From NCBI GenBank assembly GCA_039180875.1, contig JBCDCY010000006.1, positions 1 through 64,000 of the forward strand: a DNA stretch of 64,000 nucleotides. The letters run 5' to 3'. Numbering within the stretch: the first letter of the stretch is position 1; each line of letters begins with the position of its first letter. Shown piece by piece: positions 43,738-52,589 of the stretch. Made by a program: the position numbers and the translations under genes. The DNA is from JBCDCY01 sp039180875. Lineage in GTDB: Bacteria; Pseudomonadota; Alphaproteobacteria; Rhodobacterales; Rhodobacteraceae. Below the pieces are notes generated by a model that was given only the letters and a program-made list of their open reading frames with translations, did not search any database and was not told the DNA's origin.

Positions 43738-44661
43738 TCAGTCCTTCAAGCCGGAGGAGCGGTGGAGCATCCAGTCGACGACGAAATTCACCGCCACCGT
43801 CAGGAGCGCGATGGCGAGCGCCGGCAGCAGCGGGGTTGGGTCGCCGAAGGTGATGAGCGTCGCGTTCTCCCGCACCATCGAGCCCCAATCGGCCGTAGGC
43901 GGCTGGATGCCGAGGCCAAGGAAGGAGAGGGCGGAGATCAACAGGAAGACGAAGCAGAAGCGCAGCCCGAACTCCGCAATCAGCGGCGCTGTGACGTTCG
44001 GCAGCACCTCCCTGCTGATGATCCAGCCGAGCCCCTCGCCCCTGAGCCGCGCCGCCTCGATATAGTCCATCACCACCACGTTCATCGCCACCGCCCGGGC
44101 GAGGCGGAAGACCCGGGTCGAGTCGAGCACCGCGATCACCAGCACCACCGACAGGATCGAGGTGCCGAAGATGGTGAGCAGCAGAAGCGCGAAGATCAGC
44201 TGCGGGATCGACATCAGGATGTCGATGACGCGGGAGAAGATCTGGTCGACCCAGCCCCCGACGACCGCCGCCAGCAATCCCATCGAGGCGCCGAGCAGGA
44301 AGGCGAGCGCCGTCGTTACGAACGCGATCCCCACGGTGTTGCGCGCCGCATAGATCAGGCGCGAGAGCATGTCGCGCCCCAGATTGTCGGTGCCGAGGAT
44401 ATGGGCCTCGCCCCAGGGCTGATACTCCGCGCCCAGCACGTCACGCTCCGGAAACGGCGCGACCAGATCGGCGAAGATCGCCACCAGGACGTAGGTCGCG
44501 ATGGTGAGCAGCCCGAAATAGGCCGAGAGCGGCGTGGTGCGGAGCAGATGCTGGCGCCGGTCGGCCGTCACCGCCACCAGACCGCGCTTGACCACCCAGG
44601 CGCCGACGCTCATCAGGACCACGGCGGCGACGGCGTAGGCGACGAAGTCGATCAGCAGCAT
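43738..44661 (-). CDS. Peptide-type ABC transporter permease (DppC-like)
   Basis: The 307-aa membrane protein contains the DppC segment HILGTDNLGRDMLSRLIYAARN, SIPQLIFALLLLTIFG and a coupling loop EAARLRGEGLGWIISREVLPNV. The N-terminus is a hydrophobic stretch (MLLIDFVAYAVAAVVLMSVG) in place of the usual polar start. It is downstream of the DppB-like gene by 10 nt and upstream of the ATPase by 4 nt. Confidence 0.92.
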   Translation of the reverse strand: MLLIDFVAYAVAAVVLMSVGAWVVKRGLVAVTADRRQHLLRTTPLSAYFGLLTIATYVLVAIFADLVAPFPERDVLGAEYQPWGEAHILGTDNLGRDMLSRLIYAARNTVGIAFVTTALAFLLGASMGLLAAVVGGWVDQIFSRVIDILMSIPQLIFALLLLTIFGTSILSVVLVIAVLDSTRVFRLARAVAMNVVVMDYIEAARLRGEGLGWIISREVLPNVTAPLIAEFGLRFCFVFLLISALSFLGLGIQPPTADWGSMVRENATLITFGDPTPLLPALAIALLTVAVNFVVDWMLHRSSGLKD

Positions 44662-44671
44662 GGCGCGCGCC

Positions 44672-45628
44672 TCATTTCTTGTGGAGGAGGCGCGGATTGG
44701 TGACGATCGAGAGCACGTCCGCAGTGAGGTTGAGCAGGATATAGGCGGCGGCGAAGATCAGGCAGCAGGCCTGCACCACCGTAATGTCCTGCTTGGAGAC
44801 CGAGTCGACCATCAGCTGGCCGAGCCCCGGATAGACGAACACCACTTCGACGATCACCACCCCGGTGATGAGGTAGGCGAGGTTGAGGGCGATCACGTTG
44901 ATGATCGGTGCCAGCGCATTCGGCAGGGCATGGCGCACGATCACCTTGCTCCGCGGGATGCCCTTCAGTCGCGCCATCTCGATGTAGGGCGAGGCGAGCA
45001 GGTTGATGATCGCCGCCCGGGTCATGCGCATCATGTGGGCGGTGACGACCAGGGTGAGGGTAAGCGCAGGCAGGAACGTGCGATCCACCTGCTGCCAAAA
45101 CGTGGTGTCCGGCCCGATATTGGAGATCGAGGGGAAGGCGCCGAGCTGCACCGCCAACCAGATGATCAGGATGTAGGAGACGAAGAACTCCGGCGTCGAG
45201 ATCGAGGTGAGCGTGAAGACGTTCACGCCGCGATCGAAGAGCGAGTTCCGGTAGAGCGCGGCCAGCACGCCGAGCGACACCGCGAGCGGGATGGCGATGA
45301 TCGCGGCATAGGCGGCGAGGAAGAGCGTGTTGTAGAGCCGGACGCCGATCAACTCCGAAATCTCGCGCTGGCTGGCCAGCGACACGCCGAAATCGCCGAC
45401 CAGGGCGCCGCCGAGCCAGTCGAGATAGCGGGTCAGCGGGGGCCGATCGAGGCCGATCTCGGCCCGCAGCGCCGCCACCGTCTCCGGCGTCGCGGACTGT
45501 CCGAGGATCTGCTGGGCCAGGTCACCGGGCAGCAGCTCCAACGCGAAGAAGATGATGAGGGAGATGGCCCAGAGCGTCAGCAGCCCCAGCCCTAGACGCC
45601 TCAAGACCATCGAAAGTAGCGGAGACAT
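44672..45628 (-). CDS. Peptide-type ABC transporter permease (DppB-like)
   Basis: The 318-aa permease begins MSPLLSMVLRRLGLGLLTLW and has the DppB features AIPLAVSLGVLAALYRNS, the coupling loop MARLKGIPRSKVIVRHALPN and VVIVEVVFVYPGLGQLMV. The periplasmic loop after helix 1 carries an ILGQSATPETVAALRAEIGLD segment typical of the family. It is the first permease behind the binding-protein gene and its hairpin. Confidence 0.93.
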   Translation of the reverse strand: MSPLLSMVLRRLGLGLLTLWAISLIIFFALELLPGDLAQQILGQSATPETVAALRAEIGLDRPPLTRYLDWLGGALVGDFGVSLASQREISELIGVRLYNTLFLAAYAAIIAIPLAVSLGVLAALYRNSLFDRGVNVFTLTSISTPEFFVSYILIIWLAVQLGAFPSISNIGPDTTFWQQVDRTFLPALTLTLVVTAHMMRMTRAAIINLLASPYIEMARLKGIPRSKVIVRHALPNALAPIINVIALNLAYLITGVVIVEVVFVYPGLGQLMVDSVSKQDITVVQACCLIFAAAYILLNLTADVLSIVTNPRLLHKK

Positions 45629-45674
45629 TTGCCCTCCCCCCGCCCGATCTCGAGGCCGGGCAGCACCGTCGGGT

Positions 45675-45697
45675 GCCCCGGACGGGATGTCCGGGGC
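45675..45697 (-). promoter_or_regulatory. Stem-loop between binding-protein and permease genes, second operon
   Basis: GCCCCGGA pairs with TCCGGGGC (8 bp, positions 45675-45682 and 45690-45697) around a 7-nt loop. As at 37209-37237, it stands between a binding-protein stop and the first permease start, and may stabilise the upstream mRNA part. Confidence 0.6.
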
Positions 45698-45735
45698 CGC
45701 CGCGTCTCATCTCAATCGCATCGCTTGCGCGCCGA

Positions 45736-47277
45736 TCAGGCGAACCACCAGCGCTCGAACGAGCGCTCGCCGTCCATATCCCAGTTCGACGCGAACTGAT
45801 CCTCGAAGCCCACCTTGTCGGAGGTGGCGAAGACGTAGGAGGCGAACATCGGAACGATCACGCCGCCTTCGTTCGAGCAGATTTCCTGCATGTCGAAGTA
45901 CATCTGCCGGCGCTGCGCCTCATCCGTCTCGGCCCGGGCGGCGTAGAGCAACTCGTTGAACCGGTCGTGGTCCCAGTAGCTGTCGTTCCAGTCGACGCCC
46001 CGCTCATAGGCGGTGGAGAACATCCAGTCCTCCGTCGGCCGGCCAGACCAGTAGACGGCGCTAAAGGGCTTCACCAACCAGACGTTGGACCAGTAGCCGT
46101 CGTTCGGCTCGCGCACGACCTCGAGGTTGATGCCCGCGGCCCGGGCGCTTTCGGAGTAGAGCACGCCCGCATCCACCGCACCGCCATACGCGGCATCCGA
46201 GACCGAAAGCTTGACATCGAGGCTGGAGAGCCCGGCCTGCTCCAGATGGAACTTGGCGCGGTCCGGATCGTAGGTGCGCTGCTCCAGATCGGAGGCGTGG
46301 AAGCGCTGGCCCGGCCCGATCGGATGGTCGTTGCCGACGACGCCGTAGCCCTTGAGGATCTTCTGGACCAGTTCCTCGCGGTCGATGGCATACTTCAGCC
46401 CCAGGCGTACGTCGTTGTTGTCGTAGGGCGCGGTGTTGGTGTGCATCGCATAGGTGTAGTGCTGCGTGCCGGCGACGGAGTGAATGTTCACGCCGCGCTG
46501 GCGCTGCAGCAGGCTCACCGTCTTCAGATCCACCCGGTCGATGGCGTCCACCTCGCCCGAGGTAAACGCATTGGTGCGCGCCGTCGGGTCGATGATGGAG
46601 ATCATCTCGATCGCGTCGAAATGCGCCCGGTCCGACTTCCAGTAGCCGTCATAGCGCTCCAAATCGGCGCGCACGCCCGGCTCGAAGTTGCGCAGCACAT
46701 AGCCGCCGCAGCCTACGCCCGATTGCCAGTCGACAGAGCCGTCGTCGTTCGCCTGCAGGATCGGCATATGGTAGTCGGAGACGATGAAGGGGAAGTCCGC
46801 GTTGCCGGCGTCGAGCTCCACCACCAGCGTGTTATCGTCCTCGGCCACCATGTTGGTGATTGGCGCCACCAGCGGCTTGGCGGCAGAGGCGGAGTCCTCC
46901 CCCCGGTGATGGTTGAGCGAGGCCATCACGTCGTTCGCCGTCACCGCGCGGCCATTGTGGAAGGTCACATCCTGGCGGATCTTGAAGCGCCAGACAGTGG
47001 CACCGGCAGAGGCCTCCCAGCTTTCGGCAATCTCACCGACCAGCGAGCCGTCGGCCGCAACTTCGGTCATGAAGTTGTGGATGCCGAAGCCCATGGCGAT
47101 GGTGAAGCCGTTCTCCCACGTCGCGGGGTTCAGTGTGTCGGTCGTCTGACCGTGGGCCTTGCCCATCCGGAACGTGCCACCCCGCTGGGGCGCGGCGCGG
47201 AGCGATCCGGCAGCAGGCAACACAAGCGCTGTTGCTGCCGCCGTCTTCAAGACGGTACGGCGCTTCATGGCAGTCAT
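45736..47277 (-). CDS. Peptide-type ABC transporter substrate-binding protein (Tat signal)
   Basis: The 513-aa family 5 binding protein starts MTAMKRRTVLKTAAATALVL, a twin-arginine type signal (RRTVLK). Family segments include GFGIHNFMTEVAADGSL, DVTFHNGRAVTANDVMASL and DVRLGLKYAIDREELVQ. ATG 47277 follows GGGAG; eight codons further upstream lack a site. It opens the operon leading to the two permeases and fused ATPase. Ligand unknown. Confidence 0.93.
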   Translation of the reverse strand: MTAMKRRTVLKTAAATALVLPAAGSLRAAPQRGGTFRMGKAHGQTTDTLNPATWENGFTIAMGFGIHNFMTEVAADGSLVGEIAESWEASAGATVWRFKIRQDVTFHNGRAVTANDVMASLNHHRGEDSASAAKPLVAPITNMVAEDDNTLVVELDAGNADFPFIVSDYHMPILQANDDGSVDWQSGVGCGGYVLRNFEPGVRADLERYDGYWKSDRAHFDAIEMISIIDPTARTNAFTSGEVDAIDRVDLKTVSLLQRQRGVNIHSVAGTQHYTYAMHTNTAPYDNNDVRLGLKYAIDREELVQKILKGYGVVGNDHPIGPGQRFHASDLEQRTYDPDRAKFHLEQAGLSSLDVKLSVSDAAYGGAVDAGVLYSESARAAGINLEVVREPNDGYWSNVWLVKPFSAVYWSGRPTEDWMFSTAYERGVDWNDSYWDHDRFNELLYAARAETDEAQRRQMYFDMQEICSNEGGVIVPMFASYVFATSDKVGFEDQFASNWDMDGERSFERWWFA

Positions 47278-47394
47278 ATCGGGATCTCCCTGGGGCGTCA
47301 TTGCTTGTCGGTTGTTATTCGACGCTGAGTCTCAGGATATCACACGCAAGGTCAAGCCCGCTGTTGCCATTTGCGCAATAACGCTTTGAGAAGA

Positions 47395-49062
47395 CTAGTC
47401 CTTTTGTGGCAGTGTCTTGTCCGATTTCTTGTCGTCGCCGTCCTCCGTGACTTGCCGCAGGCCGTCGCCGATGGAGAGGCCAAGCTCGTCGCCCAGGGTC
47501 TTGAGCGCCGGCAGTTGCACGGCCATGCCGAGGATCGAGTCGAGCGCCTGGTTGACCGGGGTCTTGCCGCCGTCCCCACCACCGCCCGCGCCACCGCCGA
47601 GGCCGGTGACGTTGTGGATCTTGATCGTCTCGATCTTCTCGGCCGGGCGGACCATCTCGGCGATAGCCTTGGGCAGGGCCTCGATCCGGGCGAGCTCCTC
47701 CCGCATCTGCACGTGGCGAGCGTCGAGGGTGTTTTCCGCCTCGTGCAGGGCGCGCTGGCCATCGGCCTCGGCCAGCAGCGCGGCGCGCTTGGCCTCGGCC
47801 CGCTCGCGCTCCGCATCCGCCTCCGCCTTGGCCGCTTGCAGGCGGGCGGAGGCATGGTCGCCCGCCGCGTCCTTCTCCGCCCGGGCGAGCGCGGTCATCC
47901 GGGCCCCATCCGCCTCCGCCGTCTTCTGGGCGGCGAGAAGGGCGAGGCGTTTCTCCCGCTCCGCCTCGGCGAGCTGGCGGGCGGTGGCAATCGCCTCGGC
48001 CGCATCCGCCGCATCGGCCCTGGCCCGATCGGCGGCGGCCTGGGCGGCGCTTTCGGCCTCCGCCTTTTTGGCGATGGCGATCATCCGGTCCTGCTGCTGC
48101 AGTTGCAGGTCACGCTCCTTGGCGATCTCGGAAGCCTGGACCTCCAGATCCCGGGCGATCTCGGCGCTTCGGACGGCACGCTCGCGGGCCACCTCGGCCT
48201 CCCGCACGGCACGGTCCTTGGCGATGCGGGCGGCCTCCGTCTCCTCCTCCGACACCGCCCGGCGGCGGGCGATCTCGGCGGCTTGGGCGGCGCGGAGGGT
48301 AGCGATCTCCTGCTCCTGGGCGATCCGCGCCTCCTCCTCATCCTGTTCGATCTCGAGGGTGCGCCGCGTCGCCTCCATGGCCGAGAGGCGCACGGCCACG
48401 TCGGCATCGGCGTCGATCTGCGCCCGCTCCTTTTTCGAGGTGGCGATCACCTCCGCCAGCTTGCGCATGCCGACGGCGTTGAAGGCGTTGTTTTCGTCGA
48501 GATCGCGGAACGGCGTCTGGTCAAGGGAGGTGAGGGAGACCGATTGCAGCCGCAACCCGTTCTCCGCCAGATCGTCGGCGATCAGCTCGCGCACCTGGCG
48601 CACGAAGTCGGCGCGGCCCTCATGCGCCTCGTCCATGGTCATCTGCGCCGCCACGGCGCGGAGCGCGTCGACCAGCTTGCCCTCGATGATCTCGCGCACC
48701 TTGCCGGCATCGAAAGTCCGCTCGCCGAGGGTCTGGGCGGCGCGGGCCACCGCCTCCTCCGTCCCGTCGACGGCGATGGCGAAGCTCGCGCCGATGTCGA
48801 TGCGCAGGCGATCGCGGGTGATCAGGCTCTCCTCGCCTGTGCGCCGCACCTCGAGGCGGAGGGTGCGCATGTTCACCTCGGAGACCTCGTGGAAGTACGG
48901 CAACGCGATGGTGCCGCCGGCCATCACCACCCGCTGGCCGCCGATGCCGGTGCGGATCAGGCTCACCTCCCGCGTCGCCTTGCGATAGAGCTGGGCGAGC
49001 ACGACGACGGCGATCACCGCGACGATGATGAGGACGATCAACGTGGTCCAGAATGTCGACAT
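47395..49062 (-). CDS. Flotillin-like SPFH domain protein
   Basis: The 555-aa protein has one N-terminal membrane helix (LIVLIIVAVIAVVVLAQLY), an SPFH/band 7 domain (about residues 30-200, with TRDRLRIDIGASFAIAV and LRLQSVSLTSLDQTPF) and a long Ala/Glu/Arg-rich coiled coil (210-470, many AEIAR/EAERE units). It ends with a Gly-rich stretch (GLGGGAGGGGDGG) and a C-terminal amphipathic part. Such proteins scaffold membrane microdomains. GGAGGAAG lies before the ATG. Only 15 nt separate it from the GST-dioxygenase gene, so the two are probably one transcript. Confidence 0.92.
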   Translation of the reverse strand: MSTFWTTLIVLIIVAVIAVVVLAQLYRKATREVSLIRTGIGGQRVVMAGGTIALPYFHEVSEVNMRTLRLEVRRTGEESLITRDRLRIDIGASFAIAVDGTEEAVARAAQTLGERTFDAGKVREIIEGKLVDALRAVAAQMTMDEAHEGRADFVRQVRELIADDLAENGLRLQSVSLTSLDQTPFRDLDENNAFNAVGMRKLAEVIATSKKERAQIDADADVAVRLSAMEATRRTLEIEQDEEEARIAQEQEIATLRAAQAAEIARRRAVSEEETEAARIAKDRAVREAEVARERAVRSAEIARDLEVQASEIAKERDLQLQQQDRMIAIAKKAEAESAAQAAADRARADAADAAEAIATARQLAEAEREKRLALLAAQKTAEADGARMTALARAEKDAAGDHASARLQAAKAEADAERERAEAKRAALLAEADGQRALHEAENTLDARHVQMREELARIEALPKAIAEMVRPAEKIETIKIHNVTGLGGGAGGGGDGGKTPVNQALDSILGMAVQLPALKTLGDELGLSIGDGLRQVTEDGDDKKSDKTLPQKD

Positions 49063-49077
49063 CCGGCCTTCCTCCGT

Positions 49078-51012
49078 TCACGCGCGCCGGCTGGCCGTCC
49101 GCGTCAGCACAAAATCGTAGTCCACAGCATAGCAGGGTGAGGGCGCGCGCTGGCCATCGGGCAGGCGCAGATCGCTCCGCTTCTCGAAGGGCACGACCAG
49201 GCTGTCCTTCACGCCGAAGACCGGGTCACTGTCGAGGTAGGGATCGCCGTCGACGAACAGCATGGTGGTGAGCCGGTGATAGCCCGGCGCCTCCACCCGC
49301 ACATGCACATGGCCCGGGCGGATGATGGAGCGGTCGGCGGCGCGCAGAAGCTCCCCCACCGTGCCGTCTGACGGGATGGGGTAGGATGTGGGCAAGATCG
49401 AGGTGAACCAGAACCGCCCGTCATGGTCGCTGCGAAAGAGCCCGCGCATCGCCGCCCCGTCCACATTCGCCATCATGATGTCGTAGGAGCCTTGGTCGTC
49501 GGAGTGCCAGACATCGACCCGCGCCCCGCCGATCGGCGCGCCGTCGAGGTCGAGGATCCGGCCGCTCACCACCAGAGGCTCGCCCTTGATGCCGGCCGAG
49601 ATATCGGCGCCGTTCGGAAAGGCGGGGCGATCCTCGACAAAGAACGGGCCGAGGACCGAGTTCTCCGTCGCGCCATCGGGCCAGCGATGGTTGATCATGT
49701 CGACCCGGGCCGTCGCGCCCATGACGTCGGAAAGCAGCACGAACTCCTGCCGGCCGCCGGTGCAGAGATGGCCGGTGCGGGTGAGGAAGTCGATGGCCTG
49801 CTCCCACTCCTCCTCCGTCGGCTCGACCTCCTCGAGGAAGGCGTGAAGGTGGCGGGTGAAGGCGTTCAGCACCTTCTGCGCCCGGGGGGTGCGGGCGCCC
49901 TTCATGGTGTCGAGGACGACGCCGGTCAGGTTCTCCTCCCGGATATCGCGGCCATGGGCGCCTGGCGGGCGCTCGGGCATCGGCGCCGGATCGTGGCCGT
50001 TGGTCTTGGCGTAGAACTCCGAGACGTACTCGGACGGCGGATTGCCGGGCCAGTAGATCACCGCGTCGCGAAAGCTCTGCCGCTCGAACAGGCGTCCGGC
50101 ATAGGCGGCGACATGGCCGTGGGCCTCGTCGTTCAGCTTGTGCCCCCCCTCCCAAGCGAAGCCCATGCCGAGCCATTTCAGGCGGAAGAGGCTGACGGCC
50201 CACTGCACGTCGGCCATGGTGAAGGCCTCGCCGCAGATCCAGCGCCGGCCGTCGGCGAGCCGGCCGTCGAGCTCGGCGATGACGGCGAGGATCTCCCGCG
50301 TGGCGGAGCGCATCAGGTCGGGCGTCGCCACATAGGCCCTGGCAGAGGCCTCCTTTCGGATCTTGGCATCATAGGCCGCGATCAGCCGGGGATGGCCGAC
50401 GGCAAGGGAGCGGCCCTCCATCAGTTTCATGATCTTGTAGTCGTGGATGCCGGGCATGTTCTGGCGCAGCATCTCCGGCCGGAAGTCGCCCTCGGGATGA
50501 GCGCCGTAGAGCACGGCGACGTGGGGCGTGCCGTCGACGATGGCGAGCTCGCGCTCGATCTCCCGCGTGAGGTTCGCCGGCAGCAGCCTCTCGCCCCCGT
50601 CCCAGACCCGGTCGATGTGGGCGCAGATCTGCTTGGAGTCGACCAGCACCTCCTCCGTCTCCAGATCGACGAGGGTAGGGACGACGCAGGGATCGAACCC
50701 CTCCGTCGTGGTCGAGGAGCGGCCGGTATAGCCCGCCACGAACTCCCGCCCCCGACCGCCCTGCATGCGCAGGCGCACATAGTCGGGGTGATAGTTCTCC
50801 ATCCCCGGCGGCAGGATCTGGATGTCGTGGCTGCGGTAGGATGCGCCTTTTTCGGCCAGGACCGTGCGCACCTTGTGGGAACAGACGGAGAGGGCGAAGT
50901 GATAGAGCTCGAACCGCGCCGGCCCCGTGCCGATCTGGCGATTGCGCTCCGGATCGAGGAGCGGCGCATTCGCCGCCGCCACCATCTGGCTCAGGCTGGC
51001 CTCAGCCATCAT
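49078..51012 (-). CDS. Glutathione transferase-intradiol ring-cleavage dioxygenase fusion
   Basis: From ATG 51012 the protein is 644 aa (643 from ATG 51009). Residues 35-320 are a GST: thioredoxin-like half with a zeta-like SVCSHKVRTVLAEKG motif (Ser42, Cys44) and VPTLVD cis-Pro, then a helical half with AFTMADVQWAV. Residues 360-640 are an intradiol dioxygenase closest to hydroxyquinol 1,2-dioxygenases (FLTRTGHLCTGGRQEFVLLS, GATENSVLGPFFVEDRP). Iron ligands are Tyr510, Tyr544, His568 and His570 (RPGHVHV). It should cleave a catechol or hydroxyquinol between its hydroxyls; the GST half may dehalogenate or isomerise. The divergent importer and hydroxylase genes support this. Confidence 0.92.
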   Translation of the reverse strand: MMAEASLSQMVAAANAPLLDPERNRQIGTGPARFELYHFALSVCSHKVRTVLAEKGASYRSHDIQILPPGMENYHPDYVRLRMQGGRGREFVAGYTGRSSTTTEGFDPCVVPTLVDLETEEVLVDSKQICAHIDRVWDGGERLLPANLTREIERELAIVDGTPHVAVLYGAHPEGDFRPEMLRQNMPGIHDYKIMKLMEGRSLAVGHPRLIAAYDAKIRKEASARAYVATPDLMRSATREILAVIAELDGRLADGRRWICGEAFTMADVQWAVSLFRLKWLGMGFAWEGGHKLNDEAHGHVAAYAGRLFERQSFRDAVIYWPGNPPSEYVSEFYAKTNGHDPAPMPERPPGAHGRDIREENLTGVVLDTMKGARTPRAQKVLNAFTRHLHAFLEEVEPTEEEWEQAIDFLTRTGHLCTGGRQEFVLLSDVMGATARVDMINHRWPDGATENSVLGPFFVEDRPAFPNGADISAGIKGEPLVVSGRILDLDGAPIGGARVDVWHSDDQGSYDIMMANVDGAAMRGLFRSDHDGRFWFTSILPTSYPIPSDGTVGELLRAADRSIIRPGHVHVRVEAPGYHRLTTMLFVDGDPYLDSDPVFGVKDSLVVPFEKRSDLRLPDGQRAPSPCYAVDYDFVLTRTASRRA

Positions 51013-51232
51013 ACCCCCGGCTAGACGCTTCCTTCGCGGCTGGATCCTTTTCTTGCCCAGCCCACAAGCGATGATGCCGGGTCCCCTGCTTCTGTCAACT
51101 CGGCATCGACGCGCGGCCCCTGTCCCACAGACTGTTTCGTATCTGAGAACTTGACCGCTCACCGCGACCGGGCACTATCGCGGAAGGGCCCGGCCAGCCA
51201 TGGCTGAGAGCGAACGAAAGTGGGAGGAGACG
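51013..51232. promoter_or_regulatory. Divergent regulatory region of the aromatic locus
   Basis: This 220-nt gap separates the GST-dioxygenase/flotillin genes from the importer/hydroxylase genes and must hold both promoters. A TTGACC at 51151-51156 lies 17 nt before ACTATC (51174-51179) on the plus strand; the -35 is good but the -10 is poor. GGGAGGAGA precedes the ATG at 51233. No regulator gene is adjacent. Confidence 0.4.
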
Positions 51233-52552
51233 ATGGCGACCATCAAGCGAGAGGCGTTGAGCCGGCGCGGCATGCTGAAACTCGGCGCGGCCACCGGTGC
51301 CGCGGCGGCGGCGGGGCTCTACGCCCCGGCGGTCCATGCCCAGTCCCGGACCATCACCATCGGCTATGTCAGCCCGCAATCGGGCCCCCTCGCGGCCTTT
51401 GCCGAGGTCGACGACTTCATCATCAACGGCTTTCTCGAGGCCGTCTCGGGCGGGGTGCAGGCGGGCGGGCGCTCGCTGTCGTTCGAGGTGGCGGTGAAGG
51501 ACAGCCAGTCCAACCCCAACCGCGCCGCGGAAGTGGCGAAGGAACTGATCGTCGATGATGAGATCGACCTGATGGTCGTTGCCCACACGCCCGAGACCAC
51601 CAATCCGGTCTCCACGATCTGCGAGATCGAGGAGATCCCCTGTATCTCCACCCTCGCGCCTTGGCAGCCCTGGTTCGTGGGTCGGCAGGGCAACCCGGGC
51701 GATCCGGCGAGCTGGTCGACCTTCGACTACACCTACCACTTCCTCTGGGGGCTCGAGGATCTGATCGCGGTCTTCACGAACATGTGGAACCAGCTTGAGA
51801 CCAACAAATCGGTGGGCGGCCTCTTTCCCAACGACGCCGACGGCAATGCCTGGGGCGATCCCAATCTCGGCATGCCGCCAGCGCTCGACGAAATGGGATT
51901 CCGCCTGACCGATCCCGGGCGCTACCAGAACCTGACCGACGATTTCTCCGCCCAGATCAACGCCTTCAAGGACGGGGAGTGCGAGATCGTCACCGGCGTG
52001 GTGCTGCCGCCGGACTTCGCGACCTTCTGGAACCAGGCGCGCCAGCAGGGGTATGCACCCAAGGCGGCCTCCATCGGCAAGGCGATCCTCTTCCCCTCGG
52101 CGGTGAACGCCATCGGCGACAGCGCCCAGAACCTGTCGTCGGAGGTCTGGTGGTCGAACGTCCATCCCTTCCGCTCCTCGCTGACCGGCGCCTCGGCGGC
52201 CGAGGTCTGCGACGCCTACGAGGCGACGGCGGGCCGGCAATGGACCCAGCCCCTCGGCTTCGTGCACGCGCTGCTCGAGGTCGCGGTCGACGTGGTGAAG
52301 CGAGTCGAGAGCGTGCGCGACCCGGATGAGGTCTCCGCCGCCATCGCCGCCACAGAGCTCGAGACCATCGTCGGCCGCATCGCTTGGGACGGCGCCGGCT
52401 TGCCGCCGCCCGCACAAAAGAACGTGGCCAAAACGCCCCTGGTCGGCGGGCAGTGGCGGAAATCGGACGACGGGCTCTTCCGCCTGGTCATCGTCGACAA
52501 CCAGACCTTCCCCGACATCCCCCTCGGCGGAGAGATGGAGGCCATCGCCTGA
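51233..52552 (+). CDS. Branched-chain/amide-type ABC transporter substrate-binding protein
   Basis: The 439-aa type I periplasmic binding protein has a twin-arginine-like signal (SRRGMLKLGAATGAAAAAG, cleavage near VHAQS). Then comes the Leu/Ile/Val-binding fold start ITIGYVSPQSGPLAAFAEVD, followed by VKDSQSNPNRAAEVAKELI and a DLMVVAHTPETT segment. It lacks a match to amino-acid-specific ligands that I can name. In operon with livGFH, the permease-hydroxylase fusion and divergent ring-cleavage gene, it probably binds an aromatic acid or phenol (inference). ATG 51233 has GGGAGGAGA 3 nt upstream; the first ATG at 51200 has no site. Confidence 0.9.
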   Translation: MATIKREALSRRGMLKLGAATGAAAAAGLYAPAVHAQSRTITIGYVSPQSGPLAAFAEVDDFIINGFLEAVSGGVQAGGRSLSFEVAVKDSQSNPNRAAEVAKELIVDDEIDLMVVAHTPETTNPVSTICEIEEIPCISTLAPWQPWFVGRQGNPGDPASWSTFDYTYHFLWGLEDLIAVFTNMWNQLETNKSVGGLFPNDADGNAWGDPNLGMPPALDEMGFRLTDPGRYQNLTDDFSAQINAFKDGECEIVTGVVLPPDFATFWNQARQQGYAPKAASIGKAILFPSAVNAIGDSAQNLSSEVWWSNVHPFRSSLTGASAAEVCDAYEATAGRQWTQPLGFVHALLEVAVDVVKRVESVRDPDEVSAAIAATELETIVGRIAWDGAGLPPPAQKNVAKTPLVGGQWRKSDDGLFRLVIVDNQTFPDIPLGGEMEAIA

Positions 52553-52589
52553 ACGGCGAGCGGAGGCGGCATGACCCGGTCCGACGCAG

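Noticed and set aside
47371..49140. Plus-strand open frames of 589 and 523 residues opposite the flotillin gene.
   Set aside because: Low-complexity Leu/Gly/Arg or Ser/Ala/Arg sequences produced by the coiled-coil coding strand.
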